Made by a program: the position numbers and the translations under genes. This document shows, piece after piece, positions 23,545-33,385 of a stretch of DNA of 64,000 nt. The DNA is from Lepidostoma basale (taxonomy: Eukaryota; Arthropoda; Insecta; Trichoptera; Lepidostomatidae), in assembly GCA_022606425.2 (NCBI GenBank), contig JAHDVF020000001.1, forward strand, positions 496,001 through 560,000, given 5' to 3'. A model generated the notes under the pieces. That model ran no database searches. It saw only the letters and a program-made list of their open reading frames with translations, and was not told where the DNA came from. Position 1 is the stretch's first letter, and each line of letters opens with the position of its first letter.

Positions 23545-23866
23545 TTACAACAACAAACAATCTCGCCGTTTCCCCGCAGGGGTGGGCAGAGAGAATGGAC
23601 CGCCACACTACTCTATCCTGGCATACTTCCCTAGATTACTCCACATTCATACAGCGAGTCATACACGCACGTCGATTCTTCCGGCTTCTAATATGACCAA
23701 TCTTTAAAATTCGATTAATTTGATCATGCCATGTTTTCCTCGGTCTACCTCGACTCCGTACTCCATTTACATCGTTAACGTATAATTTTTTAACCATTCT
23801 TTCTTCACTCATTCGCTCCATATGTCCGAACCAACGCAGCGATCCTTTCATAATTGTGTTCTAAAT
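23545..23866 (-). mobile_element. RTE-like LINE (TTG-tailed)
   Basis: The frame reads [40 protein letters not shown] and [13 protein letters not shown], then is broken near the 3' end. AATGTAT on both sides is a possible 7-bp duplication. Confidence 0.88.
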
Positions 23867-23984
23867 GTATATTTTATATTGATATAAAGACCAAAACTAT
23901 AGGGTTAATTGTTTCAATTAAAAAAGGGTTTATCCTGAATTAACTCTTTACACGCTAAACAAACGTTACCTACTCTATATAGTC

Positions 23985-24350
23985 CATTGTCTTAGCCGAA
24001 ACACAATGATACTTCAACATTATAAATTGTTAAATTATAAAAATCTGTTTTTATGCATCACAATTTTATTTTTATGTTTCGCGACAGCTGTTTCGTCAAT
24101 CTACGTTGACATCATCAGGTGTAACAATAAAATATTAACTGTTAAATTTTCGTGATTTTTTCGAACCTTTATGTGTATTTGTTCCTATGTCAATTTGAAT
24201 AATTTCTTTGATATAATTTTAGAGTTCTTGCTGGAGTTGAGCTAGGTACTAAATTATTTTAATAAAAGAACGGTTACTAACTATATATAGGAATTATTGG
24301 TACTATTTATAGGTGGAAAATATAATAATAAATATTAATAATAATCATAC
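23985..24350. repeat. truncated copy of the 15.3-kb fold-back element
   Basis: Left arm and middle align with 15297-15660 (AGTCCATTGT.TT.GCCGAAAC, GCGACAGCTGTTTC, CATCATCAGGTGT.ACAATAA, TTTATGTGTATTTGTTCCTA). The right arm is missing. Confidence 0.85.
24081..24125 (-). ncRNA. hammerhead-ribozyme-like motif
   Basis: The minus strand reads CUGAUGA (24118-24112), stem II with perfect GUCAA/UUGAC, GAAAC (24094-24090) and palindromic ACAGCUGU ending in GUC. Stem I (GUUACAC with GCGAAAC) pairs at five of seven positions. Same element type as 15397-15442. Confidence 0.65.
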
Positions 24351-24937
24351 ATCACTAAGTTTTTTTTTTAATATGTAATATATAAATCGAGTTTTCATTA
24401 TTTTACTTATGGCATTATACAATACACTATAATATTATAACTTGAAGAATTTATTCATTTAAAAAAAAAACGCTTTAGCACTGTATTCTTCAGCCAAGAT
24501 TTATTATTTATTAATAAAATTCACTGATTATGAATATCTTTGAAAACTTAACTTGTGATACGAAATATAATCACATATCCTTCCTTAAACATATTAGGTA
24601 CTTTTCAGACTAGTAAATAGGGTACCTACCGTTCGACCTTTTTTTTCAAATTTCAAAGGTCTAGGATTAATTTGTTGATGCGCCTTTCTTATTGGTTGGT
24701 CCAGCGTCGACCAATAATAAAAAGGAGATCTCGGCAAAGGAGATACTCCAGGTTCCCGTTTTTTTAATCACAACTATCTTAAAGCGGTGCCGCCTGCCAA
24801 CGGGTCCTACCGTGGCGTATATCTTCTCAGAAGGCTGGCAACTGACATCCTGAACCACTTCGAATAACATTTTTTATATAACTATGTGTATATGAAAATC
24901 ACTAGAATATATTATTTACATTTTTTCTGAATCTAAA
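24351..24937. other. no gene recognised
   Basis: A 67-codon minus frame (24667-24870) lies in locally GC-richer sequence (VGPVGRRHRFKIVVIKKTGT). I do not recognise it. The rest is AT-rich. Confidence 0.35.
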
Positions 24938-25170
24938 CGTCTAACCATTACGTCGTCTCTCCAAAGGGGTAGGCAGAAAGAATGGACCGCAGTTATTTTC
25001 TTTCCTGACATAGGTACTCCTCTCGATTCCTTAAGATTCGTACATCGTGTCATGCACTCACGTCGATTTCTCCGACTCCTCACGTGACCGACATTCAATA
25101 TTTGATTTATTTGATCGTGCCACGTTTTCGTCGGTCTTCCTCTATTTCTAATTCCATTTACATCATAATA
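24938..25170 (-). mobile_element. RTE-like 3' end
   Basis: CTAACCATTACGTCGTCTCTCC through CACTCACGTCGATTTCTCCG to TGATCGTGCCACGTTTTCG. Frameshifted. Confidence 0.82.
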
Positions 25171-25314
25171 AAATATACCTCACCCCCCCCCCCTACTTTT
25201 AGCTTGGAGAACCTATGTAAATAAATACATAGGTACATTCATATACTCGTATAACCCAAGAATAATGTTCAAAACAATGAAAAATTAGAAAAAATGAAAC
25301 AAATATATGAAGCG

Positions 25315-25752
25315 CACAATATGAGTGCCAATCCTTATGTGTGGAAATGAAGCTTGGAGTTGGCCGAATAATGATGAAAATATAATAAATACCTTAGATA
25401 TGATATCGTTCAGAAGAATGTGAGGAAAAACAATTTATAAAATAATAACGAACGCAGATATAAGAAAGGGATGTAAGGCAGATGAATATGTCCTAAATAA
25501 AATTAAGGTAAGGTCACTAAGATGATTTGGACATATTTTATGGAAAATATGAATGGGGGAAGAAAGGTTAAAAAGTTATATAAAAGTAATGTGAAGGCCA
25601 AGATGGCATGACCAAATCAATCAATTAATAAATGGCAGGCATGTTTGAAGTCGAAAAAATCAACGAGCATTTCTCTCGCGGTATGGGAATGTAAAAGATA
25701 GAAGAGCGTAGTGCCTAACCCTCCAGCGAACAGGCGTGATGATTACTTAGTT
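25315..25752 (+). mobile_element. strongly decayed RTE-like LINE tail
   Basis: All blocks appear in order but are broken: ATGAAGCTTGGAGTTGGC, RRM-like GTTCAGAAGAATGTGAGG, GATGATTTGGACATAT, CAAGATGGCATGACCAAATC and GGCGTGATGATTACTTAG. Confidence 0.75.
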
Positions 25753-26040
25753 AGAAATATAGGAATGCTAATAAATATTCATATAAAATAAGGCATAACA
25801 AATTTGTAAATAAAAAATATAGAAAAGTGTTAAAAACGATTATAAATTAGAAACGAAAGAAAAACAGGTTCGAATATTTCAAAATTTTATCGTGTATCAA
25901 TTCAAAGCTATTAATATTAAAAGAAGCGCTGTGCATTGATAAAAAAAACTGGCAATAAATACGTATGTTTTTATAAACAATCTCTTTGCACATCCTTAAC
26001 ATACCCACAGCCTCACCAGATAAACACTAGTTTTTTTTTT

Positions 26041-26540
26041 AACTAACTAACCATCACGCCATTTCCCCGGAGGGGTAGGCAGAGAGAATGGATCCCAAAA
26101 ATGCTCTGTCCTGGCATACCTTTCGGGCTTCTTCTACATTCATACATCGTACCATGCACGCACGTCGATTATTCCGACTTCGAATGCGACCGCCTTCTAG
26201 TAATTGACTAATTTGGTCATGCCATGTTTTCCTCGGCCGTCCTCGGCTTCTTTTTCCACTCACGCTGCTTGTGTACAACTTTTTAACCATTCTACTCTCA
26301 TCCATTCGTTCCATATGTCCAAACCATCTCAGGGATCCTTTTTTAATTTTATCCATGATGCAGTCATCTGCCTTACATTTCTCTATTATTTCATCGTTCG
26401 GTATTCTATCATACAACCTTTTCCCGCACATTCCTCTTAGTGATCTCATTTGCTGCTTTCATCATTCTTTTGCCAGCTCCAAGCTTCACTTCCATACATG
26501 AGGGTTGACACTAGAACTCCATTGTGTACTGCCATCTTTG
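26041..26540 (-). mobile_element. RTE-like LINE tail, 131-aa frame
   Basis: The frame reads [60 protein letters not shown] and ends SGEMA. The 3' tail is AACTAACTAACC. The same subgroup (IPNDEI, TSSVSGKRSRG) occurs at 17230 and 49540. Confidence 0.9.
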
Positions 26541-26924
26541 ATTCAATTTGCTTTAAATCCTGCTAAAAGGAATTAGGTACACGAAGTCAAGAGCTTAACA
26601 TTTTACGAGATTAAATATGTAATTCAGTTCGTTTTTTTATGTTCATTTTGGTGTCATATGCTTCAACCAAGGTTTTCAAAGGAATCCATTTTGGTTCCAA
26701 ATTTAACAACATGTTTCTCTGGCGCGCTCTTTTGTTGCAATGTTTTGACTTTTGTGTGATTCTCTTCCGAACGTCTCATCGATCCTATTGTGTTCTGGGG
26801 ATGTTGTAAAATTTGGGGCCGACGGTTTTAAAAGCAACGTGGTTAAAATATTAGGCGCTCTGTCGGTGGGATTAATCTGACATCTTACTTATTAGGAAGG
26901 CTGCACGTATCCACGTAAACCAAA
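26541..26924. other. no gene seen
   Basis: AT-rich intergenic DNA between two retroelement fragments. Confidence 0.4.
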
Positions 26925-27545
26925 TAATAATAATAATAATAATAAATTGGATAATTCATAGAGCGCCATTTTTATGAATCGCTCATCTCAAGGGCGCTGT
27001 AGAAAATGCTCCGTTTTATCAACTAGATAATAAAATAATAATGATAACAATAATAATAAACATATTTAGTATGAGGGCTGCACCTGACGTAGTCGATCAG
27101 CCCTTCCTGTCAGGAAATGATATTTGAAAAGGTGCGTTTTGAGTCTCGATCTAAACTCTGATTGATTCTCAATGCACTTAAGGTCTGCTGGAAGATTGTT
27201 CCAGGCTGAAGGGCCGGCTACCGCGAAGGCTCGGTTGCCAAAGTTTGTGCTTGGACAGCGTTTTGGCACAGTCAATCTACCGATCGCAGAAGACTTCGCT
27301 GATTGCAATGTAGACTGTCTAGCATTCAGGTTCTCGTTGATGCAGAGTTCAGATATATAAGTTGGTGCCATTCCGTGCAACGCCTTATAGACCGTCCAGC
27401 AGAGCTTGTATTGTATCCTTTCTGGACATTTCAGCCAGTGGAGCTTCTTAAGGTTTCCAACGTGGGCGATATCACTCCTCAGTGGATTCAAGAGTATTCT
27501 TTTGGAAGCGGTAGCAGGTCCATAAGCAAATAGGGGCGTTAAGAT
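26925..27545 (-). mobile_element. CR1/L2-type LINE 3' end with 3' UTR
   Basis: A 161-aa minus frame reads LKKLHWLKCPERIQYKLCW, TVYKALHGMAPTYISELC, then FGNRAFAVAGPSAWNNLPAD and FRSRLKTHLFKYHF. The 3' UTR has AGCGCCCTTGAGATGAGC and a hairpin-like GGCGCTCTATGAATTATCC, then (ATT)7 at 26926-26948. Sequence and tail are those of CR1/L2-group elements. It is 5'-truncated. Confidence 0.88.
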
Positions 27546-27574
27546 AGTCAAAGGGGGCGGCCGTGGCGTAATTA

Positions 27575-28035
27575 AACTAACTAACTAACTAACTAACCAT
27601 CACGCCGTTTATCCGGAGGGGTAGGCAGATAGGATGGATCGCCACATTGTTCCATCCTGGCATAATTCTTGCGCCTCTTCTACATTCACACATCGTGACA
27701 TGCACGCTCGTCGATTGTTCCTACTTCGAACATGGCCGCCTTTCAATAATTGATTAATTTGGTCTTGCCATGTCTTCCTTGGCCTTCCTCGACTTCTTTT
27801 CCCATTCACACTACTTGTTTTTAACCATTTTTCCTTCATCCATTTGTTTCATATGTCCAAACCATCTTAGTGACCCTTTCTTAATTTTATTCAATTCTTT
27901 CTCTCTCAATCACGCATTCACCCGCCTTACATTTATTTATTACTTCATCAGTAGATATTCTATCATACATTGTTTTTCCGGACATTCTTCTTAGTGACCT
28001 TATTTCTACGGCATTTATCCAACTTTCATCCTTTA
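27575..28035 (-). mobile_element. RTE-like LINE, probable 7-bp target duplication
   Basis: (CTAA)5, then the frame [20 protein letters not shown] and NVEEAQELCQDGTMWRSI. The upstream part is frameshifted. AATTAAA lies on both sides (27566-27572 and about 28038). Confidence 0.85.
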
Positions 28036-28430
28036 CGAATTAAAAAGTAAAATGCTGTTTCCTTTATATTGTCTTAACCATCTCTTAAGTTGCAATATTG
28101 CTTATTGATTTTTGGGTTAATTTTAATAAACATGTTTCTTTTCAGAAATATTTTTCGGGGTGAAACCGTGTTCCCTCTCGTCAAGCTCCACCAACGTTTC
28201 GGAGGCCCTTGCGAATTTTACATCGGAATTTCTTACGATTTTTTACATCGGAATTTCTTACGATTCACGACACGTCACCACTTTCACTTCATATTTGACA
28301 GCTGTCTGCTTACGGCACGGTATCGCCAAGTAGAAGCTAAATACACACTTACACACTACACAACTAGGTATTCGGTTGTACCTAACTTTGTTTTATTCTC
28401 TTGCTTTATTGTATTTATTTGTTGTCTTGT

Positions 28431-28565
28431 CTTTTGAGTCTATTTTCTCTTTGTTACTTATATCTTGTATTTTCTTTTGAGTTTTATTTTCTCCTTGTTA
28501 CTTATATCTTGTATTTTCTTTTGAGTCTAGGTTCTCTTTGTTACTTATATCTTGTATTATTTTTC
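28431..28565. repeat. 43-44-bp tandem repeat, three units
   Basis: Units begin CTTTTGAGT at 28431, 28474 and 28518 and contain TTGTTACTTATATCTTGTAT. They lie inside the fold-back element. Confidence 0.9.
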
Positions 28566-28702
28566 TTCTGAGTTATTTAGATTCGGATTTAATTTTTTCT
28601 TCTGATTTCATAGATATATTATTATCTTTCATAATCTACTTATATTTTTTCTTTTTCGCCATTTCTTAATATATTCTAAGTTATGAATAGCCGAATTTCT
28701 AA

Positions 28703-28745
28703 CACCCTGATGATGGAGGCCGCAAGGGCCTCCGAAACGTTGGTG
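28703..28745 (+). ncRNA. hammerhead-ribozyme motif
   Basis: CACC (28703-28706), CTGATGA (28707-28713), stem II GGAGGCC/GGCCTCC (28715-28721 and 28727-28733, 7 bp perfect), GAAA (28734-28737), palindromic ACGT (28737-28740) with GTT as the NUH cleavage triplet (28739-28741), then GGTG (28742-28745), which pairs with CACC as stem I. Every invariant core base is present. Stem III would form only between two molecules or in a tandem transcript. Confidence 0.75.
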
Positions 28746-28839
28746 GAGCTTGACGAGAGGGAACACGGTTTCACCCCGAAAAATATTTCTGTATATGATA
28801 ACCGTGGAAATTTACATTCTATGTTTCTTTTCATTTTAA

Positions 28840-28878
28840 GATTTATGGCAGCGAGCTGCCGAAACTGACCAATTTTAA
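28840..28878 (+). repeat. GCAGCGAGCTGC-GAAAC hairpin remnant
   Basis: ATGGCAGCGAGCTGCCGAAAC: a perfect 5-bp hairpin directly followed by GAAAC, without CTGATGA. Related sequences are near 10807 and 31465-31520. Confidence 0.55.
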
Positions 28879-28902
28879 CTTAACATACATTTTAAAAAGA
28901 TA

Positions 28903-29082
28903 TTTTTTTTCATCTTAAGGATAAGGATTTAAACCAAGTGTATTAGAATTTATTATACATCTTCAATATGAGTAGAAAATGGCTCATTATTATGAAGAAG
29001 GAATCTGGTCCTGTCCCGACTTGAACCCAAGTCCCCTGGATCAGGAGCCAAGCGTTCTGTCCCTTAGACCACCACCCGAATT
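28903..29082 (-). repeat. tRNA-derived SINE, second copy
   Basis: The minus strand has GGGTGGTGGTCTAAGGGACA, GGGTTCAAGTC and the body ATTCCTTCTTCATAATAATG. It aligns with 1085-1245 with scattered differences. Confidence 0.85.
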
Positions 29083-29139
29083 ATACTACATATGAAAAGC
29101 TTTTTAAAATCTACTTTGTGATTAGATCTTGTGAGGGAA

Positions 29140-29245
29140 CCTTTGTTCTAAAGCCTTCTCAACATTCAAACACCGCAATGAACGCACGCCTATTGTTCTA
29201 ATTCCTCGTGTGGCCAACAATTGAAATTCGATTATTTTAGTTACC
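29140..29245 (-). mobile_element. decayed RTE-like fragment
   Basis: CTTCTCAACATTCAAACACC, GAACGCACGCCTATTGTTC and TGTGGCCAACAATTG correspond to the NVEEA, RRACM and GHV parts of the tail. Confidence 0.55.
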
Positions 29246-29515
29246 TACAGATATTCTCTAATGTTTAAACGAAGGTTTTTACCGGCTCAAATGAGAGTGA
29301 ACGAACTTTGATAACTAAATATATTTTAAAAAATATTTTAACTTAAAAAAGATTTTACGATGTGTTAAAAAGCGCATTACTTTGGATAAAAATTTAATTA
29401 CCTACTCATTTGAAGCTATATTGACAGTTTGGATCTTTATCCGAGGAGGATTATTAGCAACAAAAAAAATTATACTAAAACTCAAATCCATTTTATTTTA
29501 TAAAACATAACAACA

Positions 29516-30312
29516 AACCGTCACGCCATTTTCTACGCGGGGGTAGGCAGATACCACACTATTAGAGATGCGAAAGAGCTGAGGAAGAGAATAGCACCTT
29601 CGTTCCAGCTCTCGCAAATTCTCACTGGGCATGGTGCTACCCTCTCGTATCTACACAGATTCAAGATCAAAGACTCACCGCACTGTCCCTGTGATTCACA
29701 AACAGAGCAAACAGTAAAACACATCATCACCCACTGCCCAATCTTCACGCGTGAGAGATGGAAACTGGAGAAGGAGTGTCAAAGAAGAGACATCCACATC
29801 CACATACACTATGCAGTTTCGTGGACTTCGCAACCACGGTGGTGGATCGGTTGCGGGTCAGTAATAACTAACACATGTATTTTTTACAGGTACGTCGAGT
29901 CCCGACTGAGGTTTTCCATGGTTCCCTCAGTTGTAAGGCAAATGTCGGGATGCTTATTAGCTAGTCCATGGAATCCCATAGATAGGAACTCCACTTCTAT
30001 AATTTTTCTTCTCTCCCCTCTAAACTCTTTCTTTTTTTTTCTCGGCAAATCTCTGCCACCCCAAAGATACACTACTTCGCAGAAATGCCAATTAAACAAA
30101 TCCACACCGCCCTAACAAATAAAATGCAGGGCAACAAAAATAGAACAACTAAAGTAAAAAAAAAAAAAACACTATCCTATCCTGACACACACTCTAGCAT
30201 CCTCCACATTATCATTATCGTCATACACGCACGTCGATTTCCCCGACTTCTAACATGACCAACCTTTAAAATGTGATTAATTTGATGCCATGTTTTCGTC
30301 GGTCTGCTTTCA
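29516..30312 (-). mobile_element. RTE-like 3' end split by another retroelement
   Basis: The 3' end (AACCGTCACGCCATTTTC, GGGGGTAGGCAGA) is at 29516-29562 and the upstream part (TATCCTGACACACACTC, ACGCACGTCGATTTCCCC, CCATGTTTTCGTCGGTC) at 30176-30312. The 606-bp insertion between them is described separately. Confidence 0.85.
29563..30168 (+). mobile_element. R1/I-like LINE 3' end, nested, with 7-bp target duplication
   Basis: The frame reads IRDAKELRKRIAPSFQLSQI, LTGHGATLSYLHRFKIKDS, then the zinc-knuckle-like PHCPCDSQTEQTVKHIITHC (C-x-C...H...C) typical of the end of R1/Jockey-group ORF2. A 3' UTR and a poly(A) run of about 14 end it. ACACTAT flanks it at 29556-29562 and 30169-30175. Confidence 0.88.
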
Positions 30313-30680
30313 AAAGAAGCCTGTGAAAACCAATTGATTCAGTTTTTCAACCAGAAACCACAAAAGTTCTTCGCCGGTTGCATCTTGGCTCTACCCGCAA
30401 AATGGCGAAATATTGTCGATGATAACGAAGCATATTTGGTTTAAATAAATTAATTTCACACTACAAGAAAACCAGTTGAAATTTACAAAAAAAAAAACGC
30501 CACGAACATTTTCCCAGACCCATTTGAAAACTTTCCTAAAAAAATTAAAATAAAACATTAGTTAAGTTTATTCTAAAAGTAAATTACATATATTATCCTC
30601 AGTGCTTAGTGTTATGTAAACGCCTCGCTATAACAGGTTACCCCGGTAGGAATACATAAAGATCGTTCAGGTACTTAACT
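30313..30680. other. no gene seen
   Basis: AT-rich intergenic DNA between LINE fragments. Confidence 0.4.
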
Positions 30681-30689
30681 GGGAGGTAT

Positions 30690-31140
30690 TAAAATCATGT
30701 AATTGGTTCTTCTTATTCTTTCTTCGTTTCCTCATTACTGAGGGTCGTGATCTATGGAACTGCCCGTGGCTAAAACAAAACGCGTCCAATCCATTCTGTT
30801 CTCCGCAGTCTTCCCCGCGGTTTCCCCCGGTCATCTCCTTAATCTGGTCACCACCGCGCAGGAGATCTGCCTCTACTTCTTTTGGCTGGAACACTTCCTG
30901 TGACAATATTTTTTTTCAGGTTACCAAGCTCTCTCCTGGCAATGTGACCAAAAAAACTCAATACTCGCCGACAGCATATTTCAGATAGTCTTCTTGTTAT
31001 TTTCAGTTCATTGAGGGCCGAGTCGTTTGTTCTTTTTGCAGTCCACGATATCCTCAGCTCGCGACGCCAACATCACATTTCAAAGGCGTCAATCCTGGTG
31101 CGGTCACGGGATTTCATCGTCCAAGTTTCAGCAGCATAAA
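30690..31140 (-). mobile_element. decayed LINE tail (RGRSPARWSDQIKEMTG type)
   Basis: On the minus strand in two frames: VFLVTLPGESL, then SQEVFQPKEVEADLLRGGDQ, whose shifted frame gives the RSRGR...RWSDQIKEMTG pattern. Upstream CDVGVAS and WTAKRT words are weak. Confidence 0.55.
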
Positions 31141-31159
31141 TAAATATTGGAAATCATCT

Positions 31160-31320
31160 TCATCTGCTGTCCCTCATGTCCGAGGAAGACTGTCTTTCAC
31201 GGTTGTGGGCCCGCATGTGACTGAAGAGCCCAATTCTGGGAATATGTACTTCGTAAACGATCAAGAGATCAATAGATAAATCCAATCCAATCCTGGGAAT
31301 ACATACTTCGTAAATGATCA
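31160..31320. repeat. imperfect direct repeat, two units
   Basis: CTGGGAATATGTACTTCGTAA (near 31237) recurs as CTGGGAATACATACTTCGTAA (near 31293) with the following GATCAA. The two copies are spaced about 57 bp. Confidence 0.7.
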
Positions 31321-31444
31321 ATAGAAAAATAAATTGGAAAAATATCAATAAGTAAATATTGTTTAAAAAAGTGCTGTTATTTGAAAGTTCATTGTAAATA
31401 ATAAAAATATGTATTGTTTTCAAATATATAGGTATTTAGTTAAA

Positions 31445-31525
31445 TTATGTTTATGGCTTCAACCGATTTCGGCAGCTCGCTGCCATATTTTGGTCAACTA
31501 GAAGATGGCAGCGAGCTGGCAAAGC
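31445..31525 (-). repeat. inverted pair of GCAGCGAGCTGCC hairpins
   Basis: On the minus strand GGCAGCGAGCTGCCGAAATC follows CCAGCTCGCTGCCATC. Same motif as 28840-28878. Confidence 0.6.
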
Positions 31526-31664
31526 TTTACATAAGTGAAATTTAACTGTATTTAGTAAATAATAAAATGTAAAAAAATAAATATAGTTTTTGCCACGATA
31601 ATCTAACTGTCTATTTTTTCTGACGTACCTTCCTACATCTCTGGGTCCACTACATTTATTTAGC

Positions 31665-31725
31665 GTTTTATTCACGCACGTCGATTTTTTCGATTTATAA
31701 AATGACCGACATTTAATAGGTATTA
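31665..31725 (-). mobile_element. tiny RTE-like fragment
   Basis: TTCACGCACGTCGATTTTTTCG and AAATGACCGACATTTAAT match the RACM...GHV region of the tail only. Confidence 0.5.
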
Positions 31726-33304
31726 TGAAATTTAACCTTTTTATCCGACACTGAGTGTAAATGAAAGGTTAAAAAAGAAATGGATTTTAAAGAATGGATA
31801 AATGTGATTTATTTAATGAAAAATCATGATTATTGAATTCCAGTGTTAAATCGTAAGTCTATAAAAAAAGAATGGACAAGTAGTATAATTAAAATATTAA
31901 ACTACGTACTTACAATAATATTAAAATACGAAATGATGTTTCACAAAATTTAAAATTGTTTATATACCGCCATCTGTTGGGGAAAAGATAAATTCTCTTT
32001 AAAATGTTTTGCCATCTTTGGAGTAATTTCCGAACAGATTGTAAACATATATTTATTGAATATTCATTTTATCTGATTAATTAGATCGCTTTGTTTAATT
32101 TAAAAAATATAAATTATATAATATTAACGTAAAATAAAGCTCGAAAATTTATATTACTTATATTTTATTCGAATGTATTTACTAGGCTATTCGTTCTTAC
32201 TCCGTTAACCCGATCTACTTTATAACGGTAAAAAATGTTTGAAATTGTTTATGCTCTACCAACTTAACGATTTAAAAGAAAAAGACAACAACTTGCTGAT
32301 AAATAAACTTGATAACATTATTTCTTGTTGCATAATTGACAATTCATGCCACTTGTGAATGATTTCAGTTCTAGTATGATTCCAACTCGAAAGTTTACTG
32401 AGTTTGGTGATGCTATCGAAGTGTGTTTGAAATATTTGGCTATTTTTATAATATATCCAATATAACTGTACATTTCCTACATTGTTCAGGTAATTATTAT
32501 TCATAATTTTGTTATACTTAATACACTTTCGATTTGTTATATCTAATTAAAATTGCGTTTTCGTTTTTTGCTAAACTCTCACCTGTTAGATATTCATGTA
32601 ACTTGTGCAAATGTCTACCTCACAACTTTTTATATCTGCTTAACACATTTATGTACAAAAAAACTGCATATAACGATTTTAGAACAATTCATTTATTAAA
32701 GAAAAAACACAATATATCTTTATTCATTTTAGCTTTATTTTCTTTCATCTTGGGTAAATTATAAACAACCGATTCTAATGATGTATCCCACAAAGGGAAT
32801 GTGGATAAAATTGACTATACATTTACAAATATAATTATAGACTTAGCTATTTGTGGGGTTTGCTTTATTTTGTATTAATGAGTAAATTAATAATAAGGTT
32901 TTTGTGTTTCAGAATATGACCGGCTAATTTATTTTGTGAAAATGAAAATGTTGCCTATTTTATTATCAATGTGTTTTTAATTTGTCATTTTAGGTATTTT
33001 TTGTAGTTTATGTTGGTCTATTTATATTTAAATTTCTATAATTCCTTTTTTATTCAATTATCTTATGAAATCCTAAATATTCTCCCCGTGGTTTCAATTA
33101 TTACTCCTGCAGTGAGTGCCCTCTCCTACGCCTATGTTCTCCCGAACGCTTCAGTTAATATACGAACCTCATACACTATGATTGATCTTTAACCTATTTA
33201 TACTGTGAGTTAGATAAGTAATAACTGATAACCTTTTTGTTTTCAAGACATTTTTATATAAACGTATTTATTGATTGAATTTACTTGCAGTATAGTTTTG
33301 CAAG
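31726..33304. other. upstream region of URAD, no other gene seen
   Basis: AT-rich. ACTTGCAG at about 33290 could be an acceptor for a URAD 5' UTR exon. CCGCCATCTGTTGG near 31967 is an isolated motif. No coding similarity. Confidence 0.4.
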
Positions 33305-33385
33305 ATGTTGGTTTTAGGCCTTTTATTATTTGCATATCACATTGGTACCTTATTACCAAAAAACATTAATCCTTGTGTTTCCAAG

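Larger units (their letters stand above)
28143..28791. repeat. 649-bp fold-back element with 71-bp perfect inverted repeats
   Basis: Arms 28143-28213 and 28721-28791 are exact reverse complements (71 of 71). The middle holds a 24-bp tandem pair (TTTACATCGGAATTTCTTACG, near 28237) and a 43-44-bp tandem repeat. A hammerhead core straddles the inner edge of the right arm. No coding sequence is seen. A Penelope-related origin is inferred only from the ribozyme. Confidence 0.9.

Noticed and set aside
33305..33385. 27-residue N-terminal extension of URAD as a signal peptide
   Set aside because: MLVLGLLLFAYHIG looks hydrophobic, but OHCU decarboxylases are not secreted, similarity starts after the second Met, and the stretch may be intron or UTR.
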